Source: Rhizomucor pusillus (lineage: Eukaryota; Mucoromycota; Mucoromycetes; Mucorales; Lichtheimiaceae). From it: a stretch of DNA of 64,000 bases. The translations under genes and the position numbers were made by a program. Shown in pieces: positions 13,901 through 23,855 of this stretch (its first letter is position 1; each line of letters starts with the position of its first letter). The stretch spans positions 129,036 to 193,035 of the forward strand of contig FWWN02000627.1 of the NCBI GenBank assembly GCA_900175165.2. The letters are read 5' to 3'. Below the pieces are notes generated by a model that worked only from the letters and a program-made list of their open reading frames with translations, had not been told where the DNA came from and did no database searches.

Positions 13901-14323
13901 ACTTTCCGTGGAAGCAAAGACAGTACATACCCTGAGCAGGCGAAAGAGTCATTGACTGGGACAAGCGAAAACTAGGATCGCGCGGTGAGGAAAGCGCGTC
14001 ACCATCTGCAGAATCGAGGTATTTTGCTGCTAACTGCGGACTTGAGCTGCTTGCAATGGAGTTGTGTCGTATGTTTGCAATCTTCTTGTTGATCTACATT
14101 GCATGTTAACGATCCGCTCGTTGGGGCAAGTCCAACTTGCAAAGCGCTGGTATACCTTGTTCACTTGTCGTTCTGAAAGTAGTACACTGGCTCGATTGCT
14201 TCCTGTGACGACATTTGCTGTGACGGATCGTCTCTGTTCACTGCGGTCAATCGCTGCAGTGGAAGGCGACGTTGGGGGCGATCTACGCGTTGAATGACTT
14301 CGTGGACGCGAAGTAGCTGCCAT
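10961..14323 (-). CDS. GCP2: Gamma-tubulin complex component 2 (GCP2 / Spc97 / Alp4)
   Basis: Ten exons: 14323-14156, 14093-13931, 13870-13815, 13754-13665, 13601-13009, 12941-12465, 12403-12311, 12246-11855, 11785-11370 and 11305-10961. They join in frame to 930 aa, close to human GCP2 (about 900). The GRIP1 entry FPVRIQEYAIMEDLLFVLMG is typical of GCP2, followed by GTYIKIVHP, the MLAKASVPYFEILHAWIYRG region, and the C-terminal GRIP2 half with DALTLDYTVTFPLSLVIS and FRHLLYLKHVEDLL. Together with GCP3 and gamma-tubulin this forms the gamma-tubulin small complex that nucleates microtubules at spindle pole bodies. A polyglutamine run (about 12550-12585) is inserted between conserved blocks. The N-terminal ~130 residues are Ser-rich and divergent. 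Confidence 0.95.
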
Positions 14324-14522
14324 TTCAAGAAGAGACAATGTCCTTTTTCAGGCAGATATCCGACCGCAGGCAAAATCAAGGAAAAAAGTCCAGGCACTTT
14401 AGCCGCACTAAGCCCGTTTTGGGTGCTCGGAGTGCATCTATTTTCTTTCCTCTGCTTCGCTTTTCCCTCTTCCCTCTCTCTCATTTCCTTTATTCGCTCC
14501 TCTTCCCTCGTCATAGTTCACA

Positions 14523-15675
14523 ATGCCAAGACGTTGCTGTTGTATAATTCCACTTCGAGCAGCATCGCTCATTATTAGCATTCTCCTTACAGTAAGACGC
14601 TGAGCTACAAACTGCGGATCTGCTGTGCCTGGAATTCCTAACGGTTTTCGCGCTAGGGTGTTTCCGTGCTGTTGCTCGGTCTCACGTTTACGAAATACAA
14701 CCGTACGTTTCCGCAGAATAATATACGGAGAATAACCAGAGATTTTAACGCATTCTTTCCGATCTTATTTAGCAATGGTTATGCACCTTGCGGTTATACA
14801 CTCGTTTCTGCCATGGATCGCTGTAATATTTTACGGTACCGTTTTAACGTGGACTGCGCTGATGTATACACTTTACATTGAAATCACTAATCTATACTTT
14901 GTATGCAGCCGCGACAGCAGTAATCGGTTTATATGGTATTCTGGCCTCAGCAGTGGTAAGTTATGCGGCTCCTTTTTTTCCTTTCCTGTCTTTCTCTCTC
15001 TATCTGTGATCCACCGTTGGGATTTTCTGGCTCGGATATGAAATTGATCTACGATTACCAAAATAGGGCAAGCTTCCTCTGATGCGGCTCTACAAGACAC
15101 TATTTTGGGTGGTTCTTGTTTTCCTGCTTACTGTATGGGAAGGTGTCGACTTTGTTCTTGCACTTGTCAACCGGTCAAAGAGCCAAAGTGCATGCGAAGA
15201 GGCGAATCCCGGTCAGGAGCAAAGTGGATCGGGTGATCAATCTATCTCTGTCGGGGGCTACACCACCACCTTTTTGGGTATGCAATTAGGCAATACCTAT
15301 GGTCTGGCCAACTGCTCGCAAGCAGTGCAAGCCGGTGTCATTGGCATTGCTATTTTACTGTTCATCGGACAGCTGGCAATGGTAGGACTCCAAATAGAGC
15401 GATCGACATTGAGAAATCGAGCTTACCGATCATGTGTACCATTTTAGACATACTTTGCGACCGTCGTCAGTTCGTACACCACCAAGCTTCGAGAATTTAA
15501 GCACGGCCACCGTTTGCGAGATGACGAATGGAACGATAACCTGGACGACCTCGCAGCTGCTTATCGCGAAGATGCCCGAACAGCAGCAAACTACCGCATG
15601 AATAACTTTAGCAACAAGAAGAAAGGCGGAAACAAGTTCGCCAAGGGCCTAAAGAGCTTCAAAATTGGAAAATAA
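14523..15675 (+). CDS. Four-span membrane protein with N-terminal Cys cluster, family unassigned
   Basis: Exons 14523-14591, 14657-14702, 14773-14835, 14909-14955, 15067-15381 and 15448-15675 join in frame to 255 aa. The start MPRRCCCIIPLRAASLIISI combines a short basic Cys cluster with the first membrane helix, a layout seen in many fungal tetraspan/MARVEL-like proteins. A second helix is split over three small exons (VIFYAATAVIGLYGILASAV), a third is LFWVVLVFLLTVWEG, and a fourth (AGVIGIAILLFIGQLAM) ends the membrane part. The extracellular loop between helices 3 and 4 is polar with several cysteines. The C-terminal tail is basic and charged (KKKGGNKFAKGLKSFKIGK). The middle exons (46, 63 and 47 nt) were placed by phase and hydrophobicity, so their ends are less certain. 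The gene starts 199 bp from the divergent GCP2 start. Function unknown. Confidence 0.8.
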
Positions 15676-15800
15676 GATCAAAAAAAAGAAACAAATGGCT
15701 CTATAAATTGCTTGTAAATGTCTAAACCCCCATCCCGTCCCTCCCCCAAATGCCACATATATACATAAACACTTTCTTTTGTGCATTGCATTGCTCATCC

Positions 15801-15802
<2 letters not shown>

Positions 15803-15834
<32 letters not shown>
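15803..15834. repeat. (TTA/ATT)n trinucleotide microsatellite
   Basis: About ten perfect copies of the trinucleotide lie between the convergent stop codons of the four-span membrane protein gene and the WD40 gene, in presumed 3' UTR. Confidence 0.95.
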
Positions 15835-15854
15835 TTCTTCTGCTGATAATTATT

Positions 15855-17303
15855 CTAGTCTGAATCATCCATCAGCTCTGCAAGCTCCCGCTCTTCCTCT
15901 TCTGTTAATCCTGGAGCATCTGGTTCCTGTTTCTTCTTGGTCGGTTTCTCGTTGTACTCTTTAAGCGCAGAGGCTACAGAGAGGAGAAATTAATAATGAG
16001 TAAAATTGTTTGTTTGCCCCAATAAATATGCAGAAGCTTACGGGTGATCGACCATCGGCGCAGCGAGCAATCCAGGGATGCGCTGTACAGTGTGTTTCCT
16101 GCGACTGCCAGGCAACCGACTTCGTCAAAGTGGCCACGGATTGTGGACACTAATTTTCCAGACTAGTGATGAAACACATCCAATCAGATATCAGTGTGCC
16201 CTCCTTTTTGACAGGATGCATGGATATGTCTTACAGCAATGTCCCAAACTCGAATGTCGTCGTCGCTCGATCCAGTGATTACGTAGGGTCCCAAGACAAC
16301 AACAGACTTTACACGATCTGGATGCTCAAGTACAGTGTCAACTTGACCGGTCTAGAAAGAAGGTTAGAAAACAGATCTCTAACAAATAAAGAAGGTATAT
16401 CACACTTGCCACTGTATTCCATCGTCTTACAGTCTTGTCAGCGGAGGCTAGGATAAGTGAGCGGATGGTTGCAATGTCAATGTTATCACATTAATCCTTA
16501 CCAGTCCACATTTCATCGTCCCACACTCGAACGCAGTAAACGCTTGTTTCATGACCATCCATAGTAGCCACACATTGCATCGTTTCCAGGTCCCACTTGG
16601 TCACAGTCTTGTCGGACGATCCTGCATACAAGTATTTGCCAGCTGGATCGATCGCCAAACTCTCAATTGCTCGCGTGTGTTTCTTGAGCGTGTTGAGGCA
16701 CTCGTTTGTATCGATGTTCCATTGACGGATGTGGGTATCAGAAGATCCAGAAAATAAAGAGTTGCCTACAACGACCAACGATTTTACGAAATCCGAGTGA
16801 CCGCACAGTGTCGCGAGGCATTCGCCCGTCTAGCGATAGCGAGAGGTTACAATTAAGTACAATGATAACTGCCTGCTAACAATAATAATCACCTTGGTAT
16901 CCCATTTCTTAATCGTCTTATCCCACGAACCGGTCCAGAGGATGCCGTTGTTGTGAGATAGTGCGAGACAGGTGACAGGTCCTGTGTGCCCCTTGAATAA
17001 CTTTACAGTCTTGTTGGTCTAGAGACGCAGAAGAGAAGATATGTATAAGTGTGCTGCTATAAGCGTAATCCAACATTTATGTCACAGTTACTTTACTTTG
17101 AGATTGAAGCGGCGTGTTTGGAAGCCTGATTCAGCAATGTAGACATACGTGCCATCAGCAACGATTTGGATCGCAAGCGCTTTTGACGACAGCTTGACAG
17201 CGTCGCCTTCTGTGTAGTTGTATTTCTCTGCTTTTTCTTTTTGTTTTGCTAACTCTGCATCTGTCTGGAAAAAGTTGCCTGCCTCGGTGCCAATGTTGAC
17301 CAT
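15855..17303 (-). CDS. WD40-repeat beta-propeller protein
   Basis: Exons 17303-17097, 17018-16893, 16829-16502, 16447-16410, 16351-16235, 16162-16042 and 15973-15855 give 351 aa. After a helical N-terminus (ELAKQKEKAEKYNYTEGD) there are about six to seven WD repeats with GH and WD/WN marks: LFKGHTGPVTCL, GSWDKTIKKWD, LCGHSDFVKSL, SSDTHIRQWN, GSSDKTVTKWD, SADKTVRRWN, SSDDDIRVWD and LRGHFDEVGCLAV. The C-terminal tail is acidic (LTEEEERELAELMDD). WD40 proteins are scaffolds, and no family-specific mark allows a precise assignment. The intron after the RRWNTV exon appears to use a GC donor (GTG|GCAAGT); a weak GT donor three bases upstream would also keep frame. A pyrimidine-rich stretch ending in CAG just before the ATG suggests a 5' UTR intron. 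Confidence 0.9.
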
Positions 17304-17911
17304 TGTGTGTCTGCAAAAAGAAAAATGGAGATCAAAAAGTTGACAGCTTGTATCACTTGAGAGAGAGGGGTTTCTCGGTGTTTTGTTGTTATGCACGAGC
17401 TCATTCTTGCTCCAAAACGTCTTCCTTTCCATAGCAAGCATTTAACATAGTTTTCATCTGCTATTACATAGCTACCGATAACGACAACGCCGGTGGTTGG
17501 TTGCTAGGTAACAAAATGCAAGCATGTAAAGTTTCAGGGGCGATCGAATCAAAGACACGATCACGAAAGATATTGATAGCTTAAACTTCCCGTTCTCTTT
17601 TTTCATGTCACTTGACTTTTACTGTGTACCGGGAATATTGACGACTATGGAATGCGCACATGGACAAGGAGGAGGAGGAGGGCAAATCCAGAAGACAAGT
17701 GAAAATCACGCTGTTTCATCGGCAACTCCCCCAAAACCCCGCATTTGGCGAAAATTTCGTACGCCGAAAGGCAGGGCAGAAGTATATCTTTGAAAGTTTT
17801 CATGCGATATGTTTCATTTACTGTCATTGTTTGTCCCTTTTTTTCCCGTCTTTCTATCTTCCTCTTTTCTTTCACTCATTTCCTTGTTCTTTCTTACCTT
17901 TAAAGATATAC
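17304..17911. other. Divergent promoter region of the WD40 and TMEM135-like genes
   Basis: About 0.6 kb. Polypyrimidine-rich sequence (17820-17900) leads to the TMEM135-like ATG. Open frames here are not supported by any family or splice pattern. Confidence 0.5.
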
Positions 17912-19690
17912 ATGCCCGATAAGCTTCAATCGAGCCAACGCACATCGTCGTATCACCGTTTAAAAGCGAAACTCAAACGCAATCCGTCGTCTTACACCGA
18001 GCTCAGTAAAAAAGATTGGTATCTTCCGAAAGATGCAAAGCAAGTGGCTGTTCATGCTCTCAAGGGCGGAGCCAGTTAGTAGATCAATGATCCGCACAGT
18101 AACATGCGACGTTGCTTACGGTTGTCACATTGTATGTAGGGGCTTTCCTGATAGCTTATGGACTTCGAGCTGGTGTCAACTTTTGCTTGTATCTCCTGCG
18201 TGTTGTTCGAGGGCGGTAAGCATCACAAAGTAACATCCAGGAAGCAGCGGAAAACGTTGATAATCGGTTTTATCAGAGCACCATTGTCGCAGCTCCTTGC
18301 AGCATCTTTCAAAGGCGAGAATGCTATTCGATTCGGTGGCATGTTTGGTACATTTGCGCTCTTGTGGAAACTCGTCAACAACGGCATGCGTGTGTATCGC
18401 GACAAGGACGATCGCCTGAATGGACTCGTTGCCGGTGCAGTGGCAGGTCTGGCTATTTTGTGCGAGAGGCAAGAGAGGCGTGTAGACATTGCGCAACAGC
18501 TGTTTGTCAGGTATTGTCTTGTTTTTCGATCTATAGTGGTACATCGCCATTCTGTGCATATAACTGACCCGATCGATATTTGCAAACAGAGCGCTTCAAG
18601 GAGTTTACAATGCCGGAAAAGCCAGAGATATCCTATACTTCAAGAACGGCGATGCGCTGCTGTTTGGTCTGGCATGTGCACAGATCTTGTATGCGTACAC
18701 GGTAGGACATGGACAAAATATACAAAAGAAAAGAAGACAATCAGCTGCTTACACATGGGTGGACAGATGCAGCCTCACACGCTTGATCCCGGATACTACA
18801 GCTTTATGCTCAAGACAGCGCGTGTACCATCCGATATACTGCGGATCAATGAAAAGAACGTGCGTGGATTACCGATATCTGCACACGAGACACTGCAGAC
18901 GATCCAAAAATACAAGCCTACAAAGCACGCGTTATCGGTCGTCGAATCCATACCAGCATATCCTGCGACTGTTCCGTGCGAGGTGATTCATCCGTGGATA
19001 GATGGATGCAACGCGACGGCCGTGGAGCGATTCCTAAAAGTGTGCCAAAGCATGCTACCGGTGTACGGAACTCTTCACTTTGTACCGATGTTGTTGCTAC
19101 GCTCCAAGACTGTTGCCAAAAAGTGAGTGAGGGCGATGTGTGGGAGATCTTGATTTTATGTCACCGTCGCTAACCTACTGATTATTTGCTGCTATTTATC
19201 ACAGCCCTGTCAAGATGATGTCTAGAACGGCGCTGGCCACTTTGAAATCATGTGCATTTCTTGCTCTATTCGTAACAATTTATCAGTACCAGATCTGCAT
19301 GCACCGCAAGGTTGTCGGTACAGGCATTACTTCATTCAACAGCAAGTACTTGTATGGTTTGTTTGGCTTTGTCTGTTCGGCGTCTTCCATCTTTTTAGAG
19401 GAAAAGAAGCGGAGAGGAGAACTGGCCATGTACTGCTTGCCCATCGCTCTCAAGAGCTTTTACCAAATCGCATATCAACGCAAATGGATCATCCGCATTA
19501 AGCACTTTGAAGTCATGATGACCAGTGTCGCCATGGCAATAATCATGGTGAGTTTGTCTTTGAGAAAAATGGAAAATGTAAAATGAAAAGAATTTGCTAA
19601 CAATGCTCCTAGTCATTTTATCAAGAAGAACCCGATATCCTTTCATCCTTTGTTCGCAAAATCATGTTCCAGATCTTTGGCCGCAACTAA
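17912..19690 (+). CDS. TMEM135: TMEM135-like multi-span peroxisomal/mitochondrial membrane protein
   Basis: Exons 17912-18074, 18140-18215, 18277-18510, 18590-18701, 18767-19122, 19205-19547 and 19613-19690 give 453 aa, near the ~458 aa of animal TMEM135. The N-terminal half has repeated hydrophobic helices resembling the Tim17/PMP24 type (FLIAYGLRAGVNFCLYLL, FGGMFGTFALLWKLV, GLVAGAVAGLAILC). The hallmark segment LYAYTMQPHTLDPGYYSFML follows a membrane helix. The C-terminal half has two to three more helices. In animals the protein affects peroxisomal cholesterol and fatty-acid handling and mitochondrial fission. Its role in fungi is not known. All phases agree. A long open frame from 18158 to 19126 reads through four introns and is not the gene product. 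Confidence 0.92.
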
Positions 19691-20039
19691 CAACAGCTAT
19701 GTTCCTTATATATGATCTCCAACATCCTCTAATACTACTACCACTATGAAATACAAAAAACATACATATATGGTTATGGATGCGTATCACAGATACGACT
19801 TTTGGAATGATGCTGAATATATTTTATCCGGGATGAGAATGTTTGTGTAACAGGTGTCAAATCTTGATTATTGATAAACAGGGTAAGGAGGTGCTTCTGA
19901 GTGGAGAAAGGGGGAGAGCGGTGATTTGAACTGATAATGCTAATACTTGTAAAGGCACTAAAAAATATGCAACGTGCGATAGGGTATATTGTGTTCCTGA
20001 TTTCTCTTTTCTGACAATGCAGAAAACATGTGGATGATG

Positions 20040-20132
20040 ATGGAGGAGGAGAGGAGTTATTAACGATGATGCAAATGATAACGATGATAACAATGATGAT
20101 GTTGATGGTGACGATGATGATGGTGGCGATCA
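20040..20132. repeat. Imperfect GAT/ATG-rich trinucleotide repeat
   Basis: A run of GATGAT, AATGATAACGATGATAAC and GGTGACGATGATGATGG units just downstream of the F-box gene stop codon. Low-complexity 3' flank shared with the convergent TMEM135-like gene. Confidence 0.8.
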
Positions 20133-20141
20133 CGATGGTTG

Positions 20142-20705
20142 TTACTGAGCAGCGATCGTTGAGAGTGGTAAAGAGAGTTCGGTTACTTGGAGTGAATATG
20201 TGAGCGGCGGGGGTGCGATGGTCTGTTTGTTGTCAGGTTGATGATCTGGTGATGACGGCAGTCGTGTCAGAGCACCTCGGATTTGGCACAACGCTGCACC
20301 TTTTGCTGCGATATCGATGGTGTGTCCTTGGCTCATGCCCTTTTCAATGGTGAACATGAAATCTTCGTGGTATCGATAGACAGCCTTGTGTCGTCGAAGT
20401 AGTTGGCAATGGATTTGTCGTCGGTGATCGTACATTGTCTTAATCTGCACAGGATCCATTGCGATAGAGTATGTAACTTGCTTTGTTGCTTTATTGAATC
20501 GTGTCGGTTTCGCCAATGCTTGATCGAGATGTATTAATACGCCCCATTCATCCTTGAGCGGGCCGGTTGTGATTCTGCGTTCAATTTCTAGATGGCAGAA
20601 AGTTTGAAACATGCGGCAGGCTCGTTCTGCTCGTACAAGGTCGGCCAGCGGCAATTGTTCGAGGATAGTCAAGATGATTTCTGGTGGTAAGACGGATAGA
20701 GCCAT
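20142..20705 (-). CDS. F-box protein
   Basis: An intronless frame of 187 aa. The N-terminus carries an F-box (about residues 4-45): LPPEIILTILEQLPLADLVR, then ERACRMFQTFCHLEIERRI. F-box proteins recruit substrates to SCF (Skp1-Cullin1) ubiquitin ligases. The remaining ~140 residues have no LRR, WD40 or other recognisable recognition domain; they include a His/Arg-rich stretch (YDHRRQIHCQLLRRHKAVYRYH). The ATG at 20705 puts the F-box at the extreme N-terminus. An in-frame ATG 43 codons upstream would add a non-conserved hydrophobic leader and was not preferred. Substrate cannot be inferred. Confidence 0.8.
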   Translation of the reverse strand: MALSVLPPEIILTILEQLPLADLVRAERACRMFQTFCHLEIERRITTGPLKDEWGVLIHLDQALAKPTRFNKATKQVTYSIAMDPVQIKTMYDHRRQIHCQLLRRHKAVYRYHEDFMFTIEKGMSQGHTIDIAAKGAALCQIRGALTRLPSSPDHQPDNKQTIAPPPLTYSLQVTELSLPLSTIAAQ

Positions 20706-22580
20706 TGTGGTGTTGTTGTAGGGTGTGGGGAAAAAAGCGTATACAATGGGCAGGAGCGGGATGAAAGCCGAGCTCTTATATATGATGGGACCCTCGAAAA
20801 ACATGGTTTCAAACGTGCCGTCATTAGCATCCATTTTGGGCCATTATCGCTCCGGAGTTGCAAGTGTGAAAGACAGCCACGAATGGATGTGCGCCGATGA
20901 ACCCTGGATAATGAATACCGTCGGTCAATTCCGACATGCAAATGTGGGTTGCCTGAAAGGAGGCAAGAAAAAATCATGTTGTGTTGTTGATATTTGTTTA
21001 TATGCTATTCCGTACGAAAATTTGTGTTATTGACTGAATGCATCGCTGCAAGGCTTGAAGTCACGGACGTTTCAAGCGCAGTGGGTGTGGCTGACACGTT
21101 GGATACCATTGACACATTTTAATTACTCTGATACAAAAATAAAAAAAATTTGATACATAAGAGTCTATCTCTGTTATCAGCAAACATGCCACTGCTGCTG
21201 CGAAGGCACTGATTTCGCTCGGATAAAGCAAAAGGAATATTATATTCCGCACAATGATGCCATATCAAAAAGCACATGCAAAACTATAGAGGCTCTTAGT
21301 TTCGCTGTCTTTGAAGCTTAATTGCGCAAGTGCAGGGTCACCGGGGCTATACGATCTGGTAACTCATGCATGAAAGCAATTAGAGTTCGAAACTACTACT
21401 ATGGCCGATCTAGTACGAGATATCAAACTACATGTTTTTGTTACTAATAGAAGAGATAACACAGGAAGAAGCGAAGAACGTTAGTTGTTATAAGGATACA
21501 TAAGGAGTCGGTGACTGTTTGTGCAGGGCAGACAGATAGTCTATCTGGCTGGCATTTTTGCTAGCAGACGGCCTTTGAAGACGGCCCACGCCGCCGCGCA
21601 AATGTCGGTAATTATTACGTTTGCGTCATGATTGTATCTCTGCCGTTGAAATTCGGACGATTTTCAGCATTCCTCGTCCAACAAATCCTCACGGGTCCCC
21701 GAGACAGATCTCGCTAACCGATCCCAACTAGTCCATTATATATTAGCGCCTAAAACAAATCATTACCCCTCCTCTCTTATTATCGACCCGGGCATATATA
21801 TTCATGTGAATGCGCTTTTCTTCTGACTGGATACGTCTCATGTATGAAAAATGCAAATTTTGCCGTTCATGGCAATTTCCCACAAACAGAGACAGAGATA
21901 AATGATAACCCAAATGGATGACACCGTTGGGTATAATATTTTGCCTGTTTAAGGCAAGCGATCGAGATACGTGCCTGCTAGAACGTGTTTTAAAGTGGTC
22001 CAATCGTTAAGGTCGACATGAACCTTGTTCCGATGCAATGCTCTGCACAGTTGAATATGCATACAATTACCCTCAAGCATTGGTCTGTTTTGTTCTCACG
22101 TTGGAAATGGATTATCACAGACAGATTGGTTATCGATGCTCTTTCCCCGTTCCGGCTTGAGGCAAGCCTCATCCTATTGCATCATCCTCATTATCCGAAG
22201 CCAAACGTGACATGGACAGAAACGTTCCTGGGAACGAAAGGGACAAGATAACAGCACAAGATTCGATGCTGTTAAGAGGAAGTCATCGTGTACGATGTTG
22301 TTTCTCCGTGTCATAAACAGTAGCCAGTTATTGAGATGCCTTTGACTTGTTGAGATTTGCTTCTGCCCTATTGCACTTGCAACAATTATGTGCCTGTTGT
22401 GGTACTCTACATTTACTCTCCTCCCAACTTGCAAGTTCAAGAATGCATCTAACACTGTCAATGGAACCTTTTCTGACAGCTGTGACCTTAACCATCCTTC
22501 CCAATCTTCTTCTCTCGATTGCCCGAGCACGCTGTAAAACAAAGAAGTGATAGTCCACAAGAGCTGATTTTTGTAGTTTA
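20706..22580. other. 1.9 kb AT-rich intergenic region
   Basis: Between the F-box gene start and the MRPL35 stop. Contains only short overlapping open frames on both strands with no domains. No tRNA, transposon end or long repeat could be recognised by eye. Confidence 0.45.
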
Positions 22581-22988
22581 TTATCGGCTGTAAGGCATGA
22601 GCTTGTGTGCCATCTTCTTTTGGGCACCGTTGAGGTAGGTGGATTTGCCGAGGCGATTGATACGTTCAGCCGAAAAGCCAGAGTTCAAGTGTCGACGACC
22701 GACCTTCCAACGCTTCAAGTTACCGTTACTCGTAGGATACAAACGTTTAGCAGCTCCCGAATGTGTCTTTAACTTTACAATAAATATACATATATTAGAT
22801 CTTTTCTTGCCCTTGAACACCTTATCGTTATTCATTGTTATACCTTGTAAGCCATGCCTCGAATGGACTGACCCAATGGCCCGATCGCGGACAATACTCG
22901 AGTACCAGTATCTGGCAACAGCTCATGTTACACCTTTGTTTCGTGAACTCGCTACGATCGTCGCAAACTTACTCCACAGACCGAGCAT
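22581..22988 (-). CDS. MRPL35: Mitochondrial large-subunit ribosomal protein bL35m
   Basis: Exons 22988-22973 (16 nt), 22911-22844 and 22772-22581 give 91 aa. The protein has a short N-terminal presequence (MLGLWNTGTRVLSA..., ending GMAYK). The bL35 core follows: LKTHSGAAKRLYPTSNG, then LKRWKVGRRHLNSG. The C-terminus (KKMAHKLMPYSR) is typical of the mitochondrial form. It binds 23S-like rRNA in the mitoribosome large subunit. The 16-nt initiator exon was inferred from phase, the upstream in-frame stop in exon 2 and a good GTAAGT donor. The start lies 89 bp from the divergent coiled-coil gene. Confidence 0.9.
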
Positions 22989-23077
22989 ATTGTGTTGTGT
23001 GTTAGAAAAGGAAGGGGGAGTAAAAATCGGGACTTTGGATTTTTTCGCTCCACTTTCCTCCTCCACTCTTTTGAAAA
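22989..23077. promoter_or_regulatory. 89-bp bidirectional promoter between MRPL35 and the ZC4H2-like gene
   Basis: The two ATG codons face away from each other with only 89 bp between them, so both 5' UTRs and core promoters must fit here. The strip is T-rich on the plus strand. No TATA box or CCAAT motif is obvious. Confidence 0.6.
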
Positions 23078-23723
23078 ATGGAACAGCAAATCGACACATT
23101 AAAGAACATCAAGTAATGACACTTTATACCTTTACGTGCTTCGCGCCAGTGACTAGACAGCTTTGTAATAGACAAATGACGCAGTCTCTGGTAGATTGCA
23201 AAAGCGATCTGCTGTCAAAGACGGAAGCACTCGAGCATAAGCAGCAATTACTGGAAGAGATCAAGGCCGAGTGTCAACGTTTAAAGAAAGAAAAGAGGAC
23301 GCTGCTAGAAATGATACAAAGTGTGCAGCGTGACATTGATGCCGTATCAGAAGCAGAGTTGCTTTTGGGCAGGGAACGCGACGAATTGCAGCGTAACGTC
23401 AATCGAATCCAAACTGAACAATACGATCCATTGCATGGTAGCAACGACTATCGACTTGCGAGCGATGTGAATTGATAATCTGATACTTTTCTTCCACAGA
23501 AAGAGTAAATGAACTGCGTATGCAGCACGGTCTGCAAAAGATACCACATATCCGAAAAGAATTGGAGGATCGTATGGCAAAGATGCTAGAAGAACGACGC
23601 ACCAATTGGCAACAGAGCAATAACCTGCCAGCTTCGCCAACACCCACCTCGGAGCCGTCTTCATCATTGTCGTCACGACGCCGGATGACATCTTCTTCCA
23701 GATCCAATACCAGACGACGCTGA
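23078..23723 (+). CDS. Coiled-coil protein resembling the N-terminal part of ZC4H2
   Basis: Exons 23078-23112, 23172-23437 and 23500-23723 give 174 aa. Nearly all of residues 1-130 is predicted helical coiled coil (KTEALEHKQQLLEEIKAE, LKKEKRTLLEMIQSVQRD). The block DPLHERVNELRMQHGLQKIP matches the conserved ALRMTLGLQRLPDL region of animal ZC4H2 in position and pattern. The Ser/Arg-rich tail (SSSRSNTRRR) ends where ZC4H2 carries its C-terminal C4H2 zinc finger, and no cysteine finger is present here. ZC4H2 in animals is a cofactor of RNF220-type ubiquitin ligases. A fungal role is unknown. Family link inferred from pattern only. Confidence 0.7.
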
Positions 23724-23855
23724 ATGTTCGACTTAAATATTTTGCACATACATCCATTTGTACATAAGAATCTGTACACATTGTTCATTCTTTTACGTTG
23801 CCTTGTCTATAATACATAATACATTGATTTCCTTTGCTAGTAGAACCATCGGTTG

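Noticed and set aside
18158..19126. Long plus-strand open frame of 322 codons
   Set aside because: It reads through four introns of the TMEM135-like gene; conserved segments appear in the correct frame only after splicing.
20706..20834. Upstream ATG at 20834 for the F-box protein
   Set aside because: It would add 43 residues with no resemblance to F-box proteins, and the F-box is normally near the start.
21290..21410. Possible tRNA because of a GTTCGAAA-like B-box
   Set aside because: No matching A-box or acceptor-stem pairing could be found by eye.
22639..23475. Plus-strand open frame of 278 codons
   Set aside because: It runs antisense through MRPL35, then through the promoter and an intron of the coiled-coil gene; only its last part is coding.
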